From positions 1 through 37,673 of the forward strand of contig JAQTYE010000008.1 in the NCBI GenBank assembly GCA_028749255.1: a DNA stretch of 37,673 nucleotides. The letters are read 5' to 3'. Of the stretch, positions 1 through 13,026 are shown piece after piece (the first letter of the stretch is position 1; each line of letters opens with the position of its first letter). The notes beneath the pieces were generated by a model, which was given only the letters and a program-made list of their open reading frames with translations, had not been told where the DNA came from and did not search any database. The position numbers and the translations under genes are program-made. Origin of the DNA: Paracoccaceae bacterium (GTDB lineage: Bacteria > Pseudomonadota > Alphaproteobacteria > Rhodobacterales > Rhodobacteraceae).

Positions 1-170
1 CTCGGTCTGGCCAACGGATCGTCAGCAAACCACGGCGCTTGCGCGCTTGGTTATCGGCGGCCCAGTCCTTGATCTTGCAGGTCGGGGGGGGGGGGCGGTT
101 TGCTCATGCCCGACAATTATCATGCTGCATTCACAAGATGAATCCCAAGCCCGGTTTGCGCAACAGGGCC
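1..170 (-). mobile_element. 5' end of a probable IS5-family insertion sequence, truncated by the window edge
   Basis: Minus strand reads ATG at 107 (MSKPPPP...), then after a frame shift T-C-K-I-K-D-W-A-A-D-N-Q-A-R-K-R-R-G-L-L-T-I-R-W-P-D-R. This resembles the N-terminus of IS5-type transposases (K-x-x-N/D-W-x-x-Y/N-N-x-A-L-x-x-R-G-S-L-x-I-W). Minus-strand sequence near 170 (GGCCCTGTTGCGCAAACCGG) looks like an IS terminal repeat. The outer boundary is approximate. Confidence 0.55.
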
Positions 171-218
171 TTTGGTCGGTTGCTATGCCATACGTGGCAC
201 CCTCAGTCCCTGTCCGCG

Positions 219-2441
<2,223 letters not shown>

Positions 2442-2576
2442 CCGGCATACGCCCCATGTCCAAACCTGAGCCGGACCTTGGCAGAGCCGTGTGAATTTAG
2501 CCTTAACCTGCGTAACCACCGTTGCCACACCCTGACCCGCATGAGACCATCGCGGCATCTTTCGGGAGGATTGAGT

Positions 2577-5500
2577 ATGCGTGTTTCGTTCAAGGCCTTG
2601 TCGCTTGCCGCGGCACTTTTTGTGTCAGCGGTGCCTGTGATGGCGCAAGACGGGCCTTTGGTGCCCGCGCGGCGTATGGTGTTTACCGAAGGTACCGATC
2701 TGGCCGGGCGCGATCTGACGCAGATTTTCGACACGACGCTTGAATCCTGCGAGGCCGCCTGTCTGGCCAATCCTGCCTGCGAGGCGGTGACCTTCAACGC
2801 GCGCAACAATTCGTGCTTCCCGAAAGCGCAGATCACCGCGATGAGCCCCTATCAGGGCGCGTTCTCGGGCTTTGTCCGGGCGGCGGCGCCGGGGGCGGAA
2901 ACGCTGGCGAAACAACGCGCGGCTGATCTGGCATTTTTGCGTGCCGGTGATTTCGACGCGGCGTTGCGTCTGGCGCAGGGGTTGGGACGGCGACACCTGA
3001 GCGGGGATTGGTCCGAGGCAGATCTGGCGCAAGCCCTGTCTGCGGCGCGTGGGCGCGGCGATCTGGCCGAGATCTGGCGTTTGCAGGGCGCGTTGCTGAC
3101 GCTGACCGATGCGCCCGATCAATGGGTGGATTACGGCCGCACCGCTTTGGCCCGCGATGCCCGCAACGGCGCCAATGTGGCGATTCCGGCGGCGATCAAC
3201 GGGTATCTGCGGGCGCCGGGCAAGGCCACGCAGGCCGAAGCGCTAAGTGTTCTGGCGCAGGCGTTCGAGGCAGACGGACGCGGGCGCGACATGATCCCTG
3301 CGTTGGTGTTGGCGCAGGGCCTGTCGTCGCGCGCCGATATCGCTGCCGCGCTGGACGATGCCACCGCGAAATATGGCTTTCGCGTTTCGGGCCACGAGGT
3401 CGAGGCCGACAGTGCCAGCCCGCGGATCTGTGCGCAGTTCAACGCCGATCTGGTCCGCGCGGGCACTGATTACACCAGCTTTGTGCAGCTGCCCAAACCT
3501 GGCCTGTCGGTCGAGGCTTCGGGTGACCGGATTTGCGTCGAAGGGTTCGCCCATGGCGAACGCCAGAGCCTGACCTTCCGCAAGGGTCTGCCCGCCGCAT
3601 CGGGCGAGGCGCTGGCGAAGGATGTGACGATCACCGCCTATATTCGTGACCGTTCGCCTGCCGTGCGGTTCCCGGGGCGCGCCTATGTTCTGCCGCGGGC
3701 GGTGGATGCGGGGCTGCCGGTGGAAACCGTGAATACCGAGCATCTGGAATTGCGCCTGCTGCGGGTGTCTGACCGCAATCTGGTGGCCGCAATGCGCGAA
3801 GATTATTTCGCCCGTTCGCTCGATTATTGGCAGGCGGATTATTACAGCGACACCATGGCCGAAGAAGTCTGGACCGGGACGGCCGATGTCGCGATGCAGG
3901 TCAACCGCGACATGACCACGCGCCTGCCTGTGCAAGAGGTGACCGGGCCGCTGGGGCCGGGCGTCTATGCGCTGCAGGCCAGCGTTCCGGGCAAGGACGA
4001 GATGGACAACCCGGCAGCGACGCAGTGGTTCGTGATTTCGGATCTGGGGCTGAGCACCTATGCGGGCACCGATGGGCTGACGGTGGCGGTGCGCGGGCTG
4101 TCCGATGCCGCGCCGCGCGCCAATGTCGCAGTCGAGTTGATTTCCAAGGCGAACGCCGTGCTGGGCCGCACCCAAACCGATGCCGAGGGCGTGGCCCATT
4201 TCGACGCGGGTCTCAGCGCCGGGCGGGGTGCCGCGGCGCCGGCGCTGGTGACGGTGGCCTCGGGCGATGACATGGCGTTCCTGTCGCTGACCGATGCCGA
4301 ATTCGACCTGTCAGATCGCGGGGTCGAGGGCTTGCCGCCCGCGCCGCCGATCGACGTGTTCCTTGCCACTGATCGCGGTGCTTACCGGGTGGGCGAGACG
4401 ATCCATGCGACGGCTCTGGCCCGCGATGCGGCAACCCGCGCGCTGCCCGGCCTGCCGTTGACCGCCGTTCTGATGCGCCCGGATGGTGTCGAATATTCCC
4501 GGATGATTGCCACCGATGCGGGCGCGGGCGGTCATGTTGCCGAATTCGCACTGGGCGGGCAGGCGCCGCGCGGCACCTGGCGGCTGGATGTGTTTGCCGA
4601 CCTCAAGGCGGCGCCGCTGGCTTCGTCGAAACTGCTGGTCGAGGATTTCCTGCCCGAACGGATTGATTTCACCCTGAGCCTGCCCGACGGGCTGCTGGCG
4701 GGGGGTGACATGCCCGAAATCGGCGTCGATGCGCGCTATCTGTTCGGGGCGCCGGGCGCCGGGCTGGAGATGGAAGGCGACCTGCGGCTGAGCGCGGCGG
4801 CCAGCGTTCCGGGGTTTGAAGGCTATCGCTTCGCCCGCCACGATGCGCCGTTCTCTCCCTGGAGCGCGCCGCTGGGCGATGGCCTGACCGATGGCGCAGG
4901 CCATGGCAGCCTGTATGCCGAGTTGCCCGATATGGGCGACGAGGGCAAACGCCCGCTCGATGCCACTTTCACGGTGCGCGTCAAGGAAGGCTCGGGGCGC
5001 CCCGTCGAGCGCACGATCAGCCGCATCATCCTGCCTGCCGATCCGGTGATCGGCATTCGCCCGATGTTCGACGCCACCGTGGCCGAGGGGTCCGAGGCGC
5101 GATTCCGCATTCTGGCGCTGGGTCAGCAGGCCGCACCCGTGCCGATGCCGGTGCATTGGGTGCTGAACCGTATCGAAACCCGCTATCAGTGGTATTCGCT
5201 TTATGGCTCGTGGAACTGGGAGGCCGTGACCCATCGCAAGGCGGTGGCGCAGGGCGATTTGACCTTGGGCACCGATGGCCCGGCGGAAATCGGCGTGCCG
5301 GTGGACTGGGGCCAGTATGAGCTGGTGGTCGAACGCACGGGCGGCACCTATACCGCCAGTTCGGTGGGCTTCGATGCGGGCTGGTATGCGCCCGCCGATG
5401 TGCTGGCCAGCCCTGATCGGCTGGAGCTGTCGCTGGACAAGCCGGGCTATCGCAGCGGCGATGTGGCGTGGCTGCGGGTGGTTCCGGCCACTGATGGCGT

Positions 5501-8021
5501 GGCGCTGGTCTCGGTGCTGTCGAACCGTCTGATTTCGCTGAAATCCGTGCCGGTGACCGCGGGCGAGAACGTGATCGAGCTGCCGGTGACCGATGACTGG
5601 GGCGCCGGGGCCTATGTCACGGCCTCGGTGCTGCGTCCGCTGGATGCGGACGCGCCCGAACGCGCCCCGGTGCGGGCGATGGGGCTGGCCCATGCCGCGG
5701 TCGATCCGGGCGCGCGCCAGTTGCAGGCCAGTTTTGAGGTGCCAGCGGCATCCGATCCGCGCGCGGCCCTGCCGGTGGCGATCAAAGTCGCGGGCGTGGC
5801 GCCGGGGGAAACCGCGCATGTCACCATCGCGGCGGTCGATCTGGGGATCCTCAACCTGACGGGGTTCAAATCGCCCGATCCGTCGGCGCATTACTTCGGC
5901 CAGCGGCGGCTGGGCGTGGGCTTGCGTGATATTTACGGGCGGTTGATCGACGGGCAAAGTGGCGTGGACGGGATCATCCGGTCGGGCGGCGATGCCGGGC
6001 GCGATATGGCAACGCAAGCGCCGCCCCCCACCGAAGAACTGGTGGCCTATTTCTCGGGGCCGCTTGAGGTGGGCGCCGATGGCTATGCCCGCACCGAATT
6101 CCAGATGCCCGCCTTCAACGGCACCGTGCGGCTGATGGCGGTGGCCTGGTCGGAGACCGGCGTGGGGCAGGCGCAGGCCGATGTTCTGGTGCGCGATCCG
6201 GTGGTGGTGACCGCTTCGGTGCCGCGCTTCCTGGCACCGGGCGACCAGTCGCGGATGCTTTTGGAAATCGTGCATGCCAGCGGGCCGTCGGGGCGGATGG
6301 GTCTGGATGTGACCTCGGCCGGGCTGACCCTTGGCGGCGCGCCGTCGGGCGTTGATCTGGCCGATCTGGGCAAGGCGGAACTCAGCGTGCCGATCACGGC
6401 GCCGGATGCAGCCGGACTGCATCAGATCCGCATCGCGCTGACCACGCCCGATGGCAAGCTGCTGGAGAAACTGCTGACCCTGCCGGTGCAGCAAAACGAC
6501 CCGGCCGTGGCGCATCAGACCCGCTTCGATCTGGCGGCGGGCAGCAGCTTCACCTTCGATGCCAATGCTCTGAGCGGCTTTGTTCCGGGGTCGGCGCGGG
6601 CGACGCTGGCGGTGGGGCCCTTGGCGCAGTTCGATACGGCGGCGCTCTTGGATGCGCTGGACACATACCCCTATGGCTGCACCGAACAGGTCACGTCAAA
6701 GGCGCTGCCGCTGCTGTATCTGTCCAGCGTGGCCGAAACGATGGGGCTGGCCAGCCCCGCCGATCTGCGCGACCGGGTTGATGTGGCGATCCGCAAGGTG
6801 CTGACCAATCAGGATGCCTCGGGCGCCTTTGGCCTGTGGTCTGCCAGCTCGGGCGATCTGTGGCTGGATGCCTATGTGTCCGATTTTCTCAGCCGGGCGC
6901 GTCACGAGGGCTACACTGTGCCCGATGCCGCCTTCCGCAACGCGATGGACAATCTGCGCAATCAGGTCAATTACGCCCCCGATTTCGATGGCGGCAGCAA
7001 CGGCGGCGGCCGCGATCTGGCCTATGCCTTGATGGTGCTGGCGCGCGAAGGCGCGGCCTCGGTGTCGGACCTGCGCTATTATGCCGATGTGAAGGGCGGC
7101 GATTTCGCAACACCGCTGGCGGCGGCGCAGCTGGGGGCCGCGCTGGCGTCTTATGGCGATCAGACGCGCGCCGATGCGATGTTCGCGCGTGCGGGCGCGC
7201 TGTTGCAGACGCCCGAGGATGCGACGCTCTGGCGGGCCGATTACGGCACCGCGTTGCGGGATCGTGCCGCGGTTCTGGCACTGGCCGCAGGGGCGGGGTC
7301 GCAGGCGGTGCCTTTGGCCGATCTGGGCCAAAGCCTTGCGACGCGGATCGCCGGACAGCGCCTGTCCACGCAAGAGGCCGCCTGGACCCTGCTGGCCACC
7401 CACGCGATGATCGACCGTCCGGGTCTGGATGGGTTCACCATCAACGGCGCGCCGGTCGAGGGGCCGCTGCTGCGAATGATCGGGGCCGATAGCGCGGGCC
7501 AAAGCCTTGATATCCGCAACGGCACCCGCCGCGATGCGGTGTTGACGCTGACCACCATCGGTGTGCCCGAGGTGCCCGAGCCCGCGGGTGGCAAGGGCTT
7601 CTCGATCACCCGGCAGCTCTACGCGCTGGATGGGTCCAAGGTCGCGCCCGATGCCGTGGGGCAGGGCGACCGTCTGGTCGAGGTGCTGGAAATCACTCCG
7701 CATGGGAAGGTCGCAGCGCGGTTGATGGTCTCTGATCCGCTGCCCGCAGGGTTCGAGATCGACAACCCCAACCTGCTGCGCGCGGGCGATCTGGCGGCGC
7801 TGGACTGGCTGCGGGTCGAGGGGAGCACCGAGATGACCGAATTCCGGCAGGATCGGTTCCTTGCCGCGCTGGACTGGCGGTCGGATAAACCGTTCCGGCT
7901 GGCCTATATCCTGCGCGCGGTCAGCCCGGGCAGCTTCCATCGTCCGGCGGCCTCGGTCGAGGATATGTATCGCCCCGATCAGCGGGCGCAGACCGATGCC
8001 GAACAGGTGGTAATCAAGTAA
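2577..8021 (+). CDS. Alpha-2-macroglobulin family protein with N-terminal PAN/apple-like domain
   Basis: Start trimmed to [26 protein letters not shown] (signal peptide). Cys-rich PAN-like segment [30 protein letters not shown]2M regions, thioester motif GCTEQ (Cys codon at 6678) and followed by pbpC. Confidence 0.93.
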   Translation: MRVSFKALSLAAALFVSAVPVMAQDGPLVPARRMVFTEGTDLAGRDLTQIFDTTLESCEAACLANPACEAVTFNARNNSCFPKAQITAMSPYQGAFSGFVRAAAPGAETLAKQRAADLAFLRAGDFDAALRLAQGLGRRHLSGDWSEADLAQALSAARGRGDLAEIWRLQGALLTLTDAPDQWVDYGRTALARDARNGANVAIPAAINGYLRAPGKATQAEALSVLAQAFEADGRGRDMIPALVLAQGLSSRADIAAALDDATAKYGFRVSGHEVEADSASPRICAQFNADLVRAGTDYTSFVQLPKPGLSVEASGDRICVEGFAHGERQSLTFRKGLPAASGEALAKDVTITAYIRDRSPAVRFPGRAYVLPRAVDAGLPVETVNTEHLELRLLRVSDRNLVAAMREDYFARSLDYWQADYYSDTMAEEVWTGTADVAMQVNRDMTTRLPVQEVTGPLGPGVYALQASVPGKDEMDNPAATQWFVISDLGLSTYAGTDGLTVAVRGLSDAAPRANVAVELISKANAVLGRTQTDAEGVAHFDAGLSAGRGAAAPALVTVASGDDMAFLSLTDAEFDLSDRGVEGLPPAPPIDVFLATDRGAYRVGETIHATALARDAATRALPGLPLTAVLMRPDGVEYSRMIATDAGAGGHVAEFALGGQAPRGTWRLDVFADLKAAPLASSKLLVEDFLPERIDFTLSLPDGLLAGGDMPEIGVDARYLFGAPGAGLEMEGDLRLSAAASVPGFEGYRFARHDAPFSPWSAPLGDGLTDGAGHGSLYAELPDMGDEGKRPLDATFTVRVKEGSGRPVERTISRIILPADPVIGIRPMFDATVAEGSEARFRILALGQQAAPVPMPVHWVLNRIETRYQWYSLYGSWNWEAVTHRKAVAQGDLTLGTDGPAEIGVPVDWGQYELVVERTGGTYTASSVGFDAGWYAPADVLASPDRLELSLDKPGYRSGDVAWLRVVPATDGVALVSVLSNRLISLKSVPVTAGENVIELPVTDDWGAGAYVTASVLRPLDADAPERAPVRAMGLAHAAVDPGARQLQASFEVPAASDPRAALPVAIKVAGVAPGETAHVTIAAVDLGILNLTGFKSPDPSAHYFGQRRLGVGLRDIYGRLIDGQSGVDGIIRSGGDAGRDMATQAPPPTEELVAYFSGPLEVGADGYARTEFQMPAFNGTVRLMAVAWSETGVGQAQADVLVRDPVVVTASVPRFLAPGDQSRMLLEIVHASGPSGRMGLDVTSAGLTLGGAPSGVDLADLGKAELSVPITAPDAAGLHQIRIALTTPDGKLLEKLLTLPVQQNDPAVAHQTRFDLAAGSSFTFDANALSGFVPGSARATLAVGPLAQFDTAALLDALDTYPYGCTEQVTSKALPLLYLSSVAETMGLASPADLRDRVDVAIRKVLTNQDASGAFGLWSASSGDLWLDAYVSDFLSRARHEGYTVPDAAFRNAMDNLRNQVNYAPDFDGGSNGGGRDLAYALMVLAREGAASVSDLRYYADVKGGDFATPLAAAQLGAALASYGDQTRADAMFARAGALLQTPEDATLWRADYGTALRDRAAVLALAAGAGSQAVPLADLGQSLATRIAGQRLSTQEAAWTLLATHAMIDRPGLDGFTINGAPVEGPLLRMIGADSAGQSLDIRNGTRRDAVLTLTTIGVPEVPEPAGGKGFSITRQLYALDGSKVAPDAVGQGDRLVEVLEITPHGKVAARLMVSDPLPAGFEIDNPNLLRAGDLAALDWLRVEGSTEMTEFRQDRFLAALDWRSDKPFRLAYILRAVSPGSFHRPAASVEDMYRPDQRAQTDAEQVVIK

Positions 8022-10058
8022 ATGCACCGCCTGCTTGCGGCCCTGGCTGTTGCGCTGGCGCTGGTCGGCGCCGGGCGTGATGGCTTTAACGACTGGATCG
8101 CGCGCACCGATCTGCCCGCGCTGGTGGTTGCGGTGGGAACCGAGGTTGTGGCCCGCGATGGCAGTCTGCTGCGTGCCTTTCCGGTGGCGGACGGGCGGTG
8201 GCGGCTGGCGCCGGGGCCGGTCGATCCGGCCTATCTGCGCCTGCTGATCGCCTTTGAAGACCGCCGGTTTTACGATCACGCCGGGGTGGATCCGCGCGCG
8301 GTGCTGCGCGCGGCGTGGCAGGGGTTGTGGGCCGGGCGGATCATCTCGGGCGCCTCGACGCTGAGCATGCAGGTCGCGCGGCTGCTGGAGGCGGGTCCGA
8401 CCGGCACGGTGCACGGCAAGATCCGGCAGGCGCGGGTTGCGCTGGCGCTGGAACGGCATCTGTCGAAGGCGCAGATCCTGGATCTGTATCTGCGGCTGGC
8501 GCCTTTTGGCGGCAATCTGGAAGGGGTGCGCGCCGCCAGTCTGGCCTGGCTTGGCAAGGAACCGCGTCGTCTGACCCCCGCCGAGGCGGCGTTGCTGATC
8601 GCACTGCCGCAAGCGCCCGAAAGCCGCCGCCCCGATCGTGCGGCGCAGGCCGCGCGGGTGGCGCGTGACCGGGTGCTGGCGCGGCTGGCTGCGGCGGGCG
8701 TCCTGACGCCCGAACAGCTGATCGCCTCACAGGCCGAACCGATGCCCGGGCCCCGGCGCGACTTTCCCGCGCTTGCCCCGCATCTGACCGAACGGCTGGC
8801 ATGGGCAGCGCCGCAGGGCACGCGGATTGAAACCACGATTGACGCCGGGCTGCAACGCGCGGCCGAAGCGCTGGCACGCCGCGCGGTGGCGGGGTTGGCG
8901 GGGCAGGTCTCGGCGGCGATGGTCTTTGCCGATCATCAGAGTGGCGAAATTCTGGCGCAGGTCGGCGCCGCGGAATGGAGCGATGATCGCCGCGCGGGGT
9001 TTGTGGATATGACGCAGGCGCTGCGCTCACCCGGATCGACGCTGAAACCGTTTGTCTACGCGCTGGCCTTTGATGATGGCCTGGCCCATCCCGAAACCCT
9101 GATCGAGGATCGCCCTGTGGCCTTTGGCTCCTGGCATCCGCAAAATTTCGACCGCAAGTTTCGCGGCACGGTCAGCATCCGCACCGCGCTGACGCAATCG
9201 CTGAACATCCCGGTGGTCACCCTGACCGAGGCACTGGGCCCCGCGCGGCTGATGGCCAGCCTGCGCCGGGCGGGGGCCGAGGCGCGGTTGCCAGGGGGCG
9301 AGCCGGGTCTGGCGATCAGCCTGGGGGGGCTGGGGATCACGCTGCAAGATCTGGTGCAGGCCTATGCTGCGCTGGCACGGCTGGGCGCGCCGATCCATCT
9401 GTCGGCCGAAGCCGGGGGCGCCCATCCCTTGCAGACGCGGTTGTTTGGTGCGGTGGCGGCGTGGCAGGTAATGGATATTCTGGCCCGCATTCCGCCGCCG
9501 CATGGCGCGGCCCCCGGGCGGCTGGCCTACAAGACGGGCACCTCTTATGGCCACCGCGATGCGCTGGCGGTGGGGTTCGACGGGCGGCATGTGGGGGGGG
9601 TCTGGCTGGGGCGGGCGGATGGCACGCCGGTGCCCGGGGCGTTCGGCGGCGATCTGGCGGCGCCGGTTCTGTTTGAACTGTTTGCGCGCGCCAAGGCCGC
9701 GCCCGACCCGTTGCCGCCGCCACCGCCTGCGACGCTGCTGCTGCCGAATGCCCGGCTGCCGCTGCCGTTGCAGCGGTTCCGCCCGCGCGACGCGGTCTTT
9801 GCCGAGGCGCCCGAAGACGCGCCCGCGCTGGCTTTCCCACCCGATGGGGCAGAACTGGACGCGCCGCAGGGCGGGCTGGTGGTGAAGCTGCGCGGCGGGG
9901 TGGCCCCGTTTACCTGGCTGGCAAACGGGGTGCCTGTGGCAATTGGATCAAGGCTGCGCGAAACCACGCTGCCGATGCCGGGGCCGGGGTTTGTGACGCT
10001 GACGGTGCTGGATGCGCGCGGGCGTTCGGCCAGCGCGCAGATCCGGCTGCGGCCCTGA
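8022..10058 (+). CDS. pbpC: Penicillin-binding protein 1C (transglycosylase/transpeptidase)
   Basis: GT51 motifs (AFEDRRFYDHAGVDP, GASTLSMQVARLLE), transpeptidase SPGSTLKPFVYALAFDDG and KTGTSYGHRDALAVGFDG, C-terminal BiPBP_C-like region. ATG directly follows the A2M stop codon. Confidence 0.94.
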   Translation: MHRLLAALAVALALVGAGRDGFNDWIARTDLPALVVAVGTEVVARDGSLLRAFPVADGRWRLAPGPVDPAYLRLLIAFEDRRFYDHAGVDPRAVLRAAWQGLWAGRIISGASTLSMQVARLLEAGPTGTVHGKIRQARVALALERHLSKAQILDLYLRLAPFGGNLEGVRAASLAWLGKEPRRLTPAEAALLIALPQAPESRRPDRAAQAARVARDRVLARLAAAGVLTPEQLIASQAEPMPGPRRDFPALAPHLTERLAWAAPQGTRIETTIDAGLQRAAEALARRAVAGLAGQVSAAMVFADHQSGEILAQVGAAEWSDDRRAGFVDMTQALRSPGSTLKPFVYALAFDDGLAHPETLIEDRPVAFGSWHPQNFDRKFRGTVSIRTALTQSLNIPVVTLTEALGPARLMASLRRAGAEARLPGGEPGLAISLGGLGITLQDLVQAYAALARLGAPIHLSAEAGGAHPLQTRLFGAVAAWQVMDILARIPPPHGAAPGRLAYKTGTSYGHRDALAVGFDGRHVGGVWLGRADGTPVPGAFGGDLAAPVLFELFARAKAAPDPLPPPPPATLLLPNARLPLPLQRFRPRDAVFAEAPEDAPALAFPPDGAELDAPQGGLVVKLRGGVAPFTWLANGVPVAIGSRLRETTLPMPGPGFVTLTVLDARGRSASAQIRLRP

Positions 10059-10307
10059 TCAGCCGCGCGCGGCCAGCAAGTCCTGCGCCGCCGTAATCGC
10101 ATTGGCCACCGACTGCCGTGCACGCGGGGCGTTGGCCCAACAGGTGGTTCCCAGATGCGCCGCGACAAGGCGGCAGATGTGGTCGGCCTCGGCCCCGGCC
10201 AGCGCTTGCGCTGAACCGAAGCCGATTTCTTCGAACCGGGCCAGAACGGTCGGCCCGACCAAAGGCGCGGCCAGCAAGGCCGCGCGCTCTTCGGGAGAGA
10301 ACCCCAT
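10059..10307 (-). CDS. Small helix-hairpin-helix-like protein
   Basis: Start trimmed to MGFSPEERAALLAAPLVGPTVLARFEEIGFGSAQALAGAEADHICRLV; HhH-like 'GPTVLARFEEIGF'. Start overlaps the thiolase stop by one base (TGATG). Confidence 0.7.
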   Translation of the reverse strand: MGFSPEERAALLAAPLVGPTVLARFEEIGFGSAQALAGAEADHICRLVAAHLGTTCWANAPRARQSVANAITAAQDLLAARG

Positions 10308-11482
10308 CAGACCCGTTCGATCGCGATGGCGATGCCCTGACCGCCGCCGATGCACATCGTGATCAGCCCGAGTTTGCCGCCGGTGCGTGCCAGATGATAC
10401 ATCGTCTTCACGGTCAGCAGCGCGCCAGTGGCGCCAATCGGGTGACCCAACGCAATCGCGCCGCCGTTCGGGTTGACCTTGGCCGGATCAAGGCCCAGCT
10501 CGTTCGAGACGGCCAGCGCTTGTGCGGCGAAGGCTTCGTTGCTTTCGATCACGTCGAAATCGGCAACCGTCATCCCCAGCTTTTCGCACAGCTGCTGCAC
10601 CGCGGGGATCGGGCCCAGACCCATCACTTCGGGGCGCACGCCGGCAACCGAATAGCCCAGGATTTTCGCCAGCGGCTTCAGACCGGCGGCTTCGGCGGCC
10701 TCGGCCCGCGCCAGCACCACGGCAGCGGCGCCATCGTTGATGCCGCTGGCATTGCCCGCGGTGACCGAGCCATCCTTTTTGAAGACAGCTTTCAGCCCAC
10801 CCAGTTTCTCCAGCGAGGTCGCCTTGGGGTGCTCATCGGTGTCAAACACCACGGTGCCCTTGCGCGAGGCGATTTCAATCGGGACGATTTCATCCTTGAA
10901 CAGGCCAGCCGCAATGGCGGCGGCGGCGCGGTTCTGGCTTTCCATCGCGAACGCATCCTGATCATCGCGCGAGATGCCGCATTCGCTGGCCACGTTTTCG
11001 GCGGTCACACCCATGTGGCCGGTGCCGAACGGGCAGGTCAGTGCGCCGGTCATCATGTCGATCATCTTGGCGTCGCCCATCTTTTGACCAAACCGGGCCG
11101 AGGGGATGATGTAGGGGCCGCGGCTCATGCATTCGGCGCCGCCCGCAAGTGCGAAATCGGCGTCCCCCAGCATCAGCGCCTGCGTGGCCGAGACGATGGC
11201 CTGCGCGCCCGATCCGCACAGGCGGTTCACGTTCATGCAGGGCGTGCCGACGGTGACACCGGCGTCCAGCGCGGCGACGCGGCTCAGGTACATGTCGCGG
11301 GGTTCGGTGTTCAGCACATGGCCGAACACGACCTGACCGATCTTGTCGGCCTCGATGCCCGCGCGCGCGATGGCGGCCTTGGCGGCAGTGGTGGCCAGTT
11401 CGATCGGCGTGAAGCCTGCAAGGCTGCCGCCGAAGGTGCCGATGGCGGTGCGGGCGCCCGAAAGAATAACGATGCCGGTCAT
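10307..11482 (-). CDS. Acetyl-CoA C-acetyltransferase / thiolase family protein
   Basis: Start trimmed to MTGIVILSGARTAIGTFGG; thiolase signatures NRLCGSGAQAIVSA, NPNGGAIALGHPIGATGA and CIGGGQGIA. Confidence 0.95.
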   Translation of the reverse strand: MTGIVILSGARTAIGTFGGSLAGFTPIELATTAAKAAIARAGIEADKIGQVVFGHVLNTEPRDMYLSRVAALDAGVTVGTPCMNVNRLCGSGAQAIVSATQALMLGDADFALAGGAECMSRGPYIIPSARFGQKMGDAKMIDMMTGALTCPFGTGHMGVTAENVASECGISRDDQDAFAMESQNRAAAAIAAGLFKDEIVPIEIASRKGTVVFDTDEHPKATSLEKLGGLKAVFKKDGSVTAGNASGINDGAAAVVLARAEAAEAAGLKPLAKILGYSVAGVRPEVMGLGPIPAVQQLCEKLGMTVADFDVIESNEAFAAQALAVSNELGLDPAKVNPNGGAIALGHPIGATGALLTVKTMYHLARTGGKLGLITMCIGGGQGIAIAIERV

Positions 11483-11690
11483 GGATAAATCCCCCAGTTG
11501 GTTGCGTGCGAACCCTAACGCGGTGGCCCCCCTCGCGCTAGTTGGTCGGGGCAAGGCGACGTAGCGTAAATTTCGCAGTTGGCGCTATCATCGGCGGTTT
11601 GGTGGGGGCCCGGAAAATCCCGGCCGCCGAAGGGCGATTGCGCGGGCTGGCGGTTCGGCTAAGCTTCGCCAGTCCCGACGGAGCGCACCG

Positions 11691-12317
11691 ATGTTTGACA
11701 TTCTTGCCACCTACCCGACCGAGCAGCTGATCGCCTTTATGATCGGTGGGCTGGTGCTGAACCTGACGCCTGGGTCGGACGTGCTGTTTGCCACCGCCAG
11801 CGGCATTCAGGGCGGGCCGCGTGCGGGCGCCGCCGCCGGTCTGGGCGTCGGCCTTGGCGGTATTGTGCATGTCAGTCTGGCGGCGCTGGGGCTGTCGGCG
11901 CTGGTGGCGGCGCATCCCGGAGCGCTGGGGGTGATCCGCTGGGCGGGGGCGGCTTATCTGCTGTGGATCGCGGTGCGCAGCTGGCGCGCGGGGGCGCCGC
12001 ATATGGTGACCGCCCGTGCCCCGATCCGCCCGGTTGAGGCGCTGCGGCGCGGTGTGACGATCAACGTGCTGAACCCCAAGGTGATGCTGTTCATGCTGGC
12101 CTTTCTGCCGCAATTCACCCGCCCCGACTATGGCCCGATCTGGCAGCAGATCGTGCTGTTGGGAAGTATCGTCACCTTTACAGGAACCCTTGTCACCATC
12201 GGCTATGGGCTGACCGCGGGCTGGCTGGGCGCCCGTCTGGCGCGGCGGATGGGGGTGCTGAACCGGGTCGCGGCGGTGTTGTTTGGCGGGCTTGCCGCAC
12301 GGCTGGTGATCGACTGA
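11691..12317 (+). CDS. LysE/RhtB family translocator
   Basis: Multi-TM protein with the LysE-type N-terminus FMIGGLVLNLTPGSDVLFATASGIQGGPRAG. Confidence 0.9.
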   Translation: MFDILATYPTEQLIAFMIGGLVLNLTPGSDVLFATASGIQGGPRAGAAAGLGVGLGGIVHVSLAALGLSALVAAHPGALGVIRWAGAAYLLWIAVRSWRAGAPHMVTARAPIRPVEALRRGVTINVLNPKVMLFMLAFLPQFTRPDYGPIWQQIVLLGSIVTFTGTLVTIGYGLTAGWLGARLARRMGVLNRVAAVLFGGLAARLVID

Positions 12318-12355
12318 GGCTTGACGCCCCGCGCGCCCCGCGCCATCCCCGGAAC

Positions 12356-13009
12356 ATGACCGAGTTCATCTATTCCCCGCCGTCCGAGGCCCCGCGTATC
12401 CTGCATGCCGATCACGAGATCCTCGTGGTGGACAAACCCGCAGGTCTGCTGTCGGTGCCCGGGCGCGGCGAGGATCGGGCCGATTGCCTGATCAACCGGC
12501 TGCGCGGCGCCTATCCGACGGTGCTGCTGGTGCACCGACTGGATCTGGACACCTCTGGCGTGATGATCTTTGGCCTGACCCCCCACGCGCAGCGCCATCT
12601 GGGGCGGCAATTCGAGGATCGGCAGACCAAGAAACACTATATCGCACGGCTTTGGGGGCATCTGGAGCCGAAGACGGGCCGGGTTGACCTGCCGTTGATT
12701 GTGGACTGGCCGAACCGCCCGCGCCAGCATGTGAACCATGACACCGGCAAACCCGCGCAGACCGACTGGCGCGTGCTGCGCCATGACCCGGACGGCACCA
12801 CGCGGGTGCGGCTGACGCCAGTGACCGGGCGCAGCCATCAACTGCGCGTGCATATGATGGAACTGGGGCATCCGATCCTGGGGGATCCGCTTTATGCCAC
12901 GGGGGCTGCGCGGGATTATCCGCGGCTGATGCTGCACGCTGAAAGCCTGCGGATCCGGCACCCGGACAGCAACCAGACCATGACCTTCAGCGCACCCTGC
13001 CCGTTCTGA
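12356..13009 (+). CDS. RluA family pseudouridine synthase
   Basis: HRLDLDTSGVMIFGLTPHAQ (RluA catalytic motif), K/YIARLWG, GRSHQLRVHM. Confidence 0.92.
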   Translation: MTEFIYSPPSEAPRILHADHEILVVDKPAGLLSVPGRGEDRADCLINRLRGAYPTVLLVHRLDLDTSGVMIFGLTPHAQRHLGRQFEDRQTKKHYIARLWGHLEPKTGRVDLPLIVDWPNRPRQHVNHDTGKPAQTDWRVLRHDPDGTTRVRLTPVTGRSHQLRVHMMELGHPILGDPLYATGAARDYPRLMLHAESLRIRHPDSNQTMTFSAPCPF

Positions 13010-13026
13010 CAGGCGCGCGCCCCGGC

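Noticed and set aside
4311-6515. 734-aa minus-strand ORF (with 3243..4199 - and others) opposite the A2M gene
   Set aside because: His/Arg/Gln/Gly-rich translation without recognisable domains, antisense to a well-supported CDS; typical spurious ORF of high-GC third-position bias.
6696-8612. 638-aa minus-strand ORF across the A2M/pbpC junction
   Set aside because: Low-complexity Arg/Gln/His-rich antisense translation with no domain signature.
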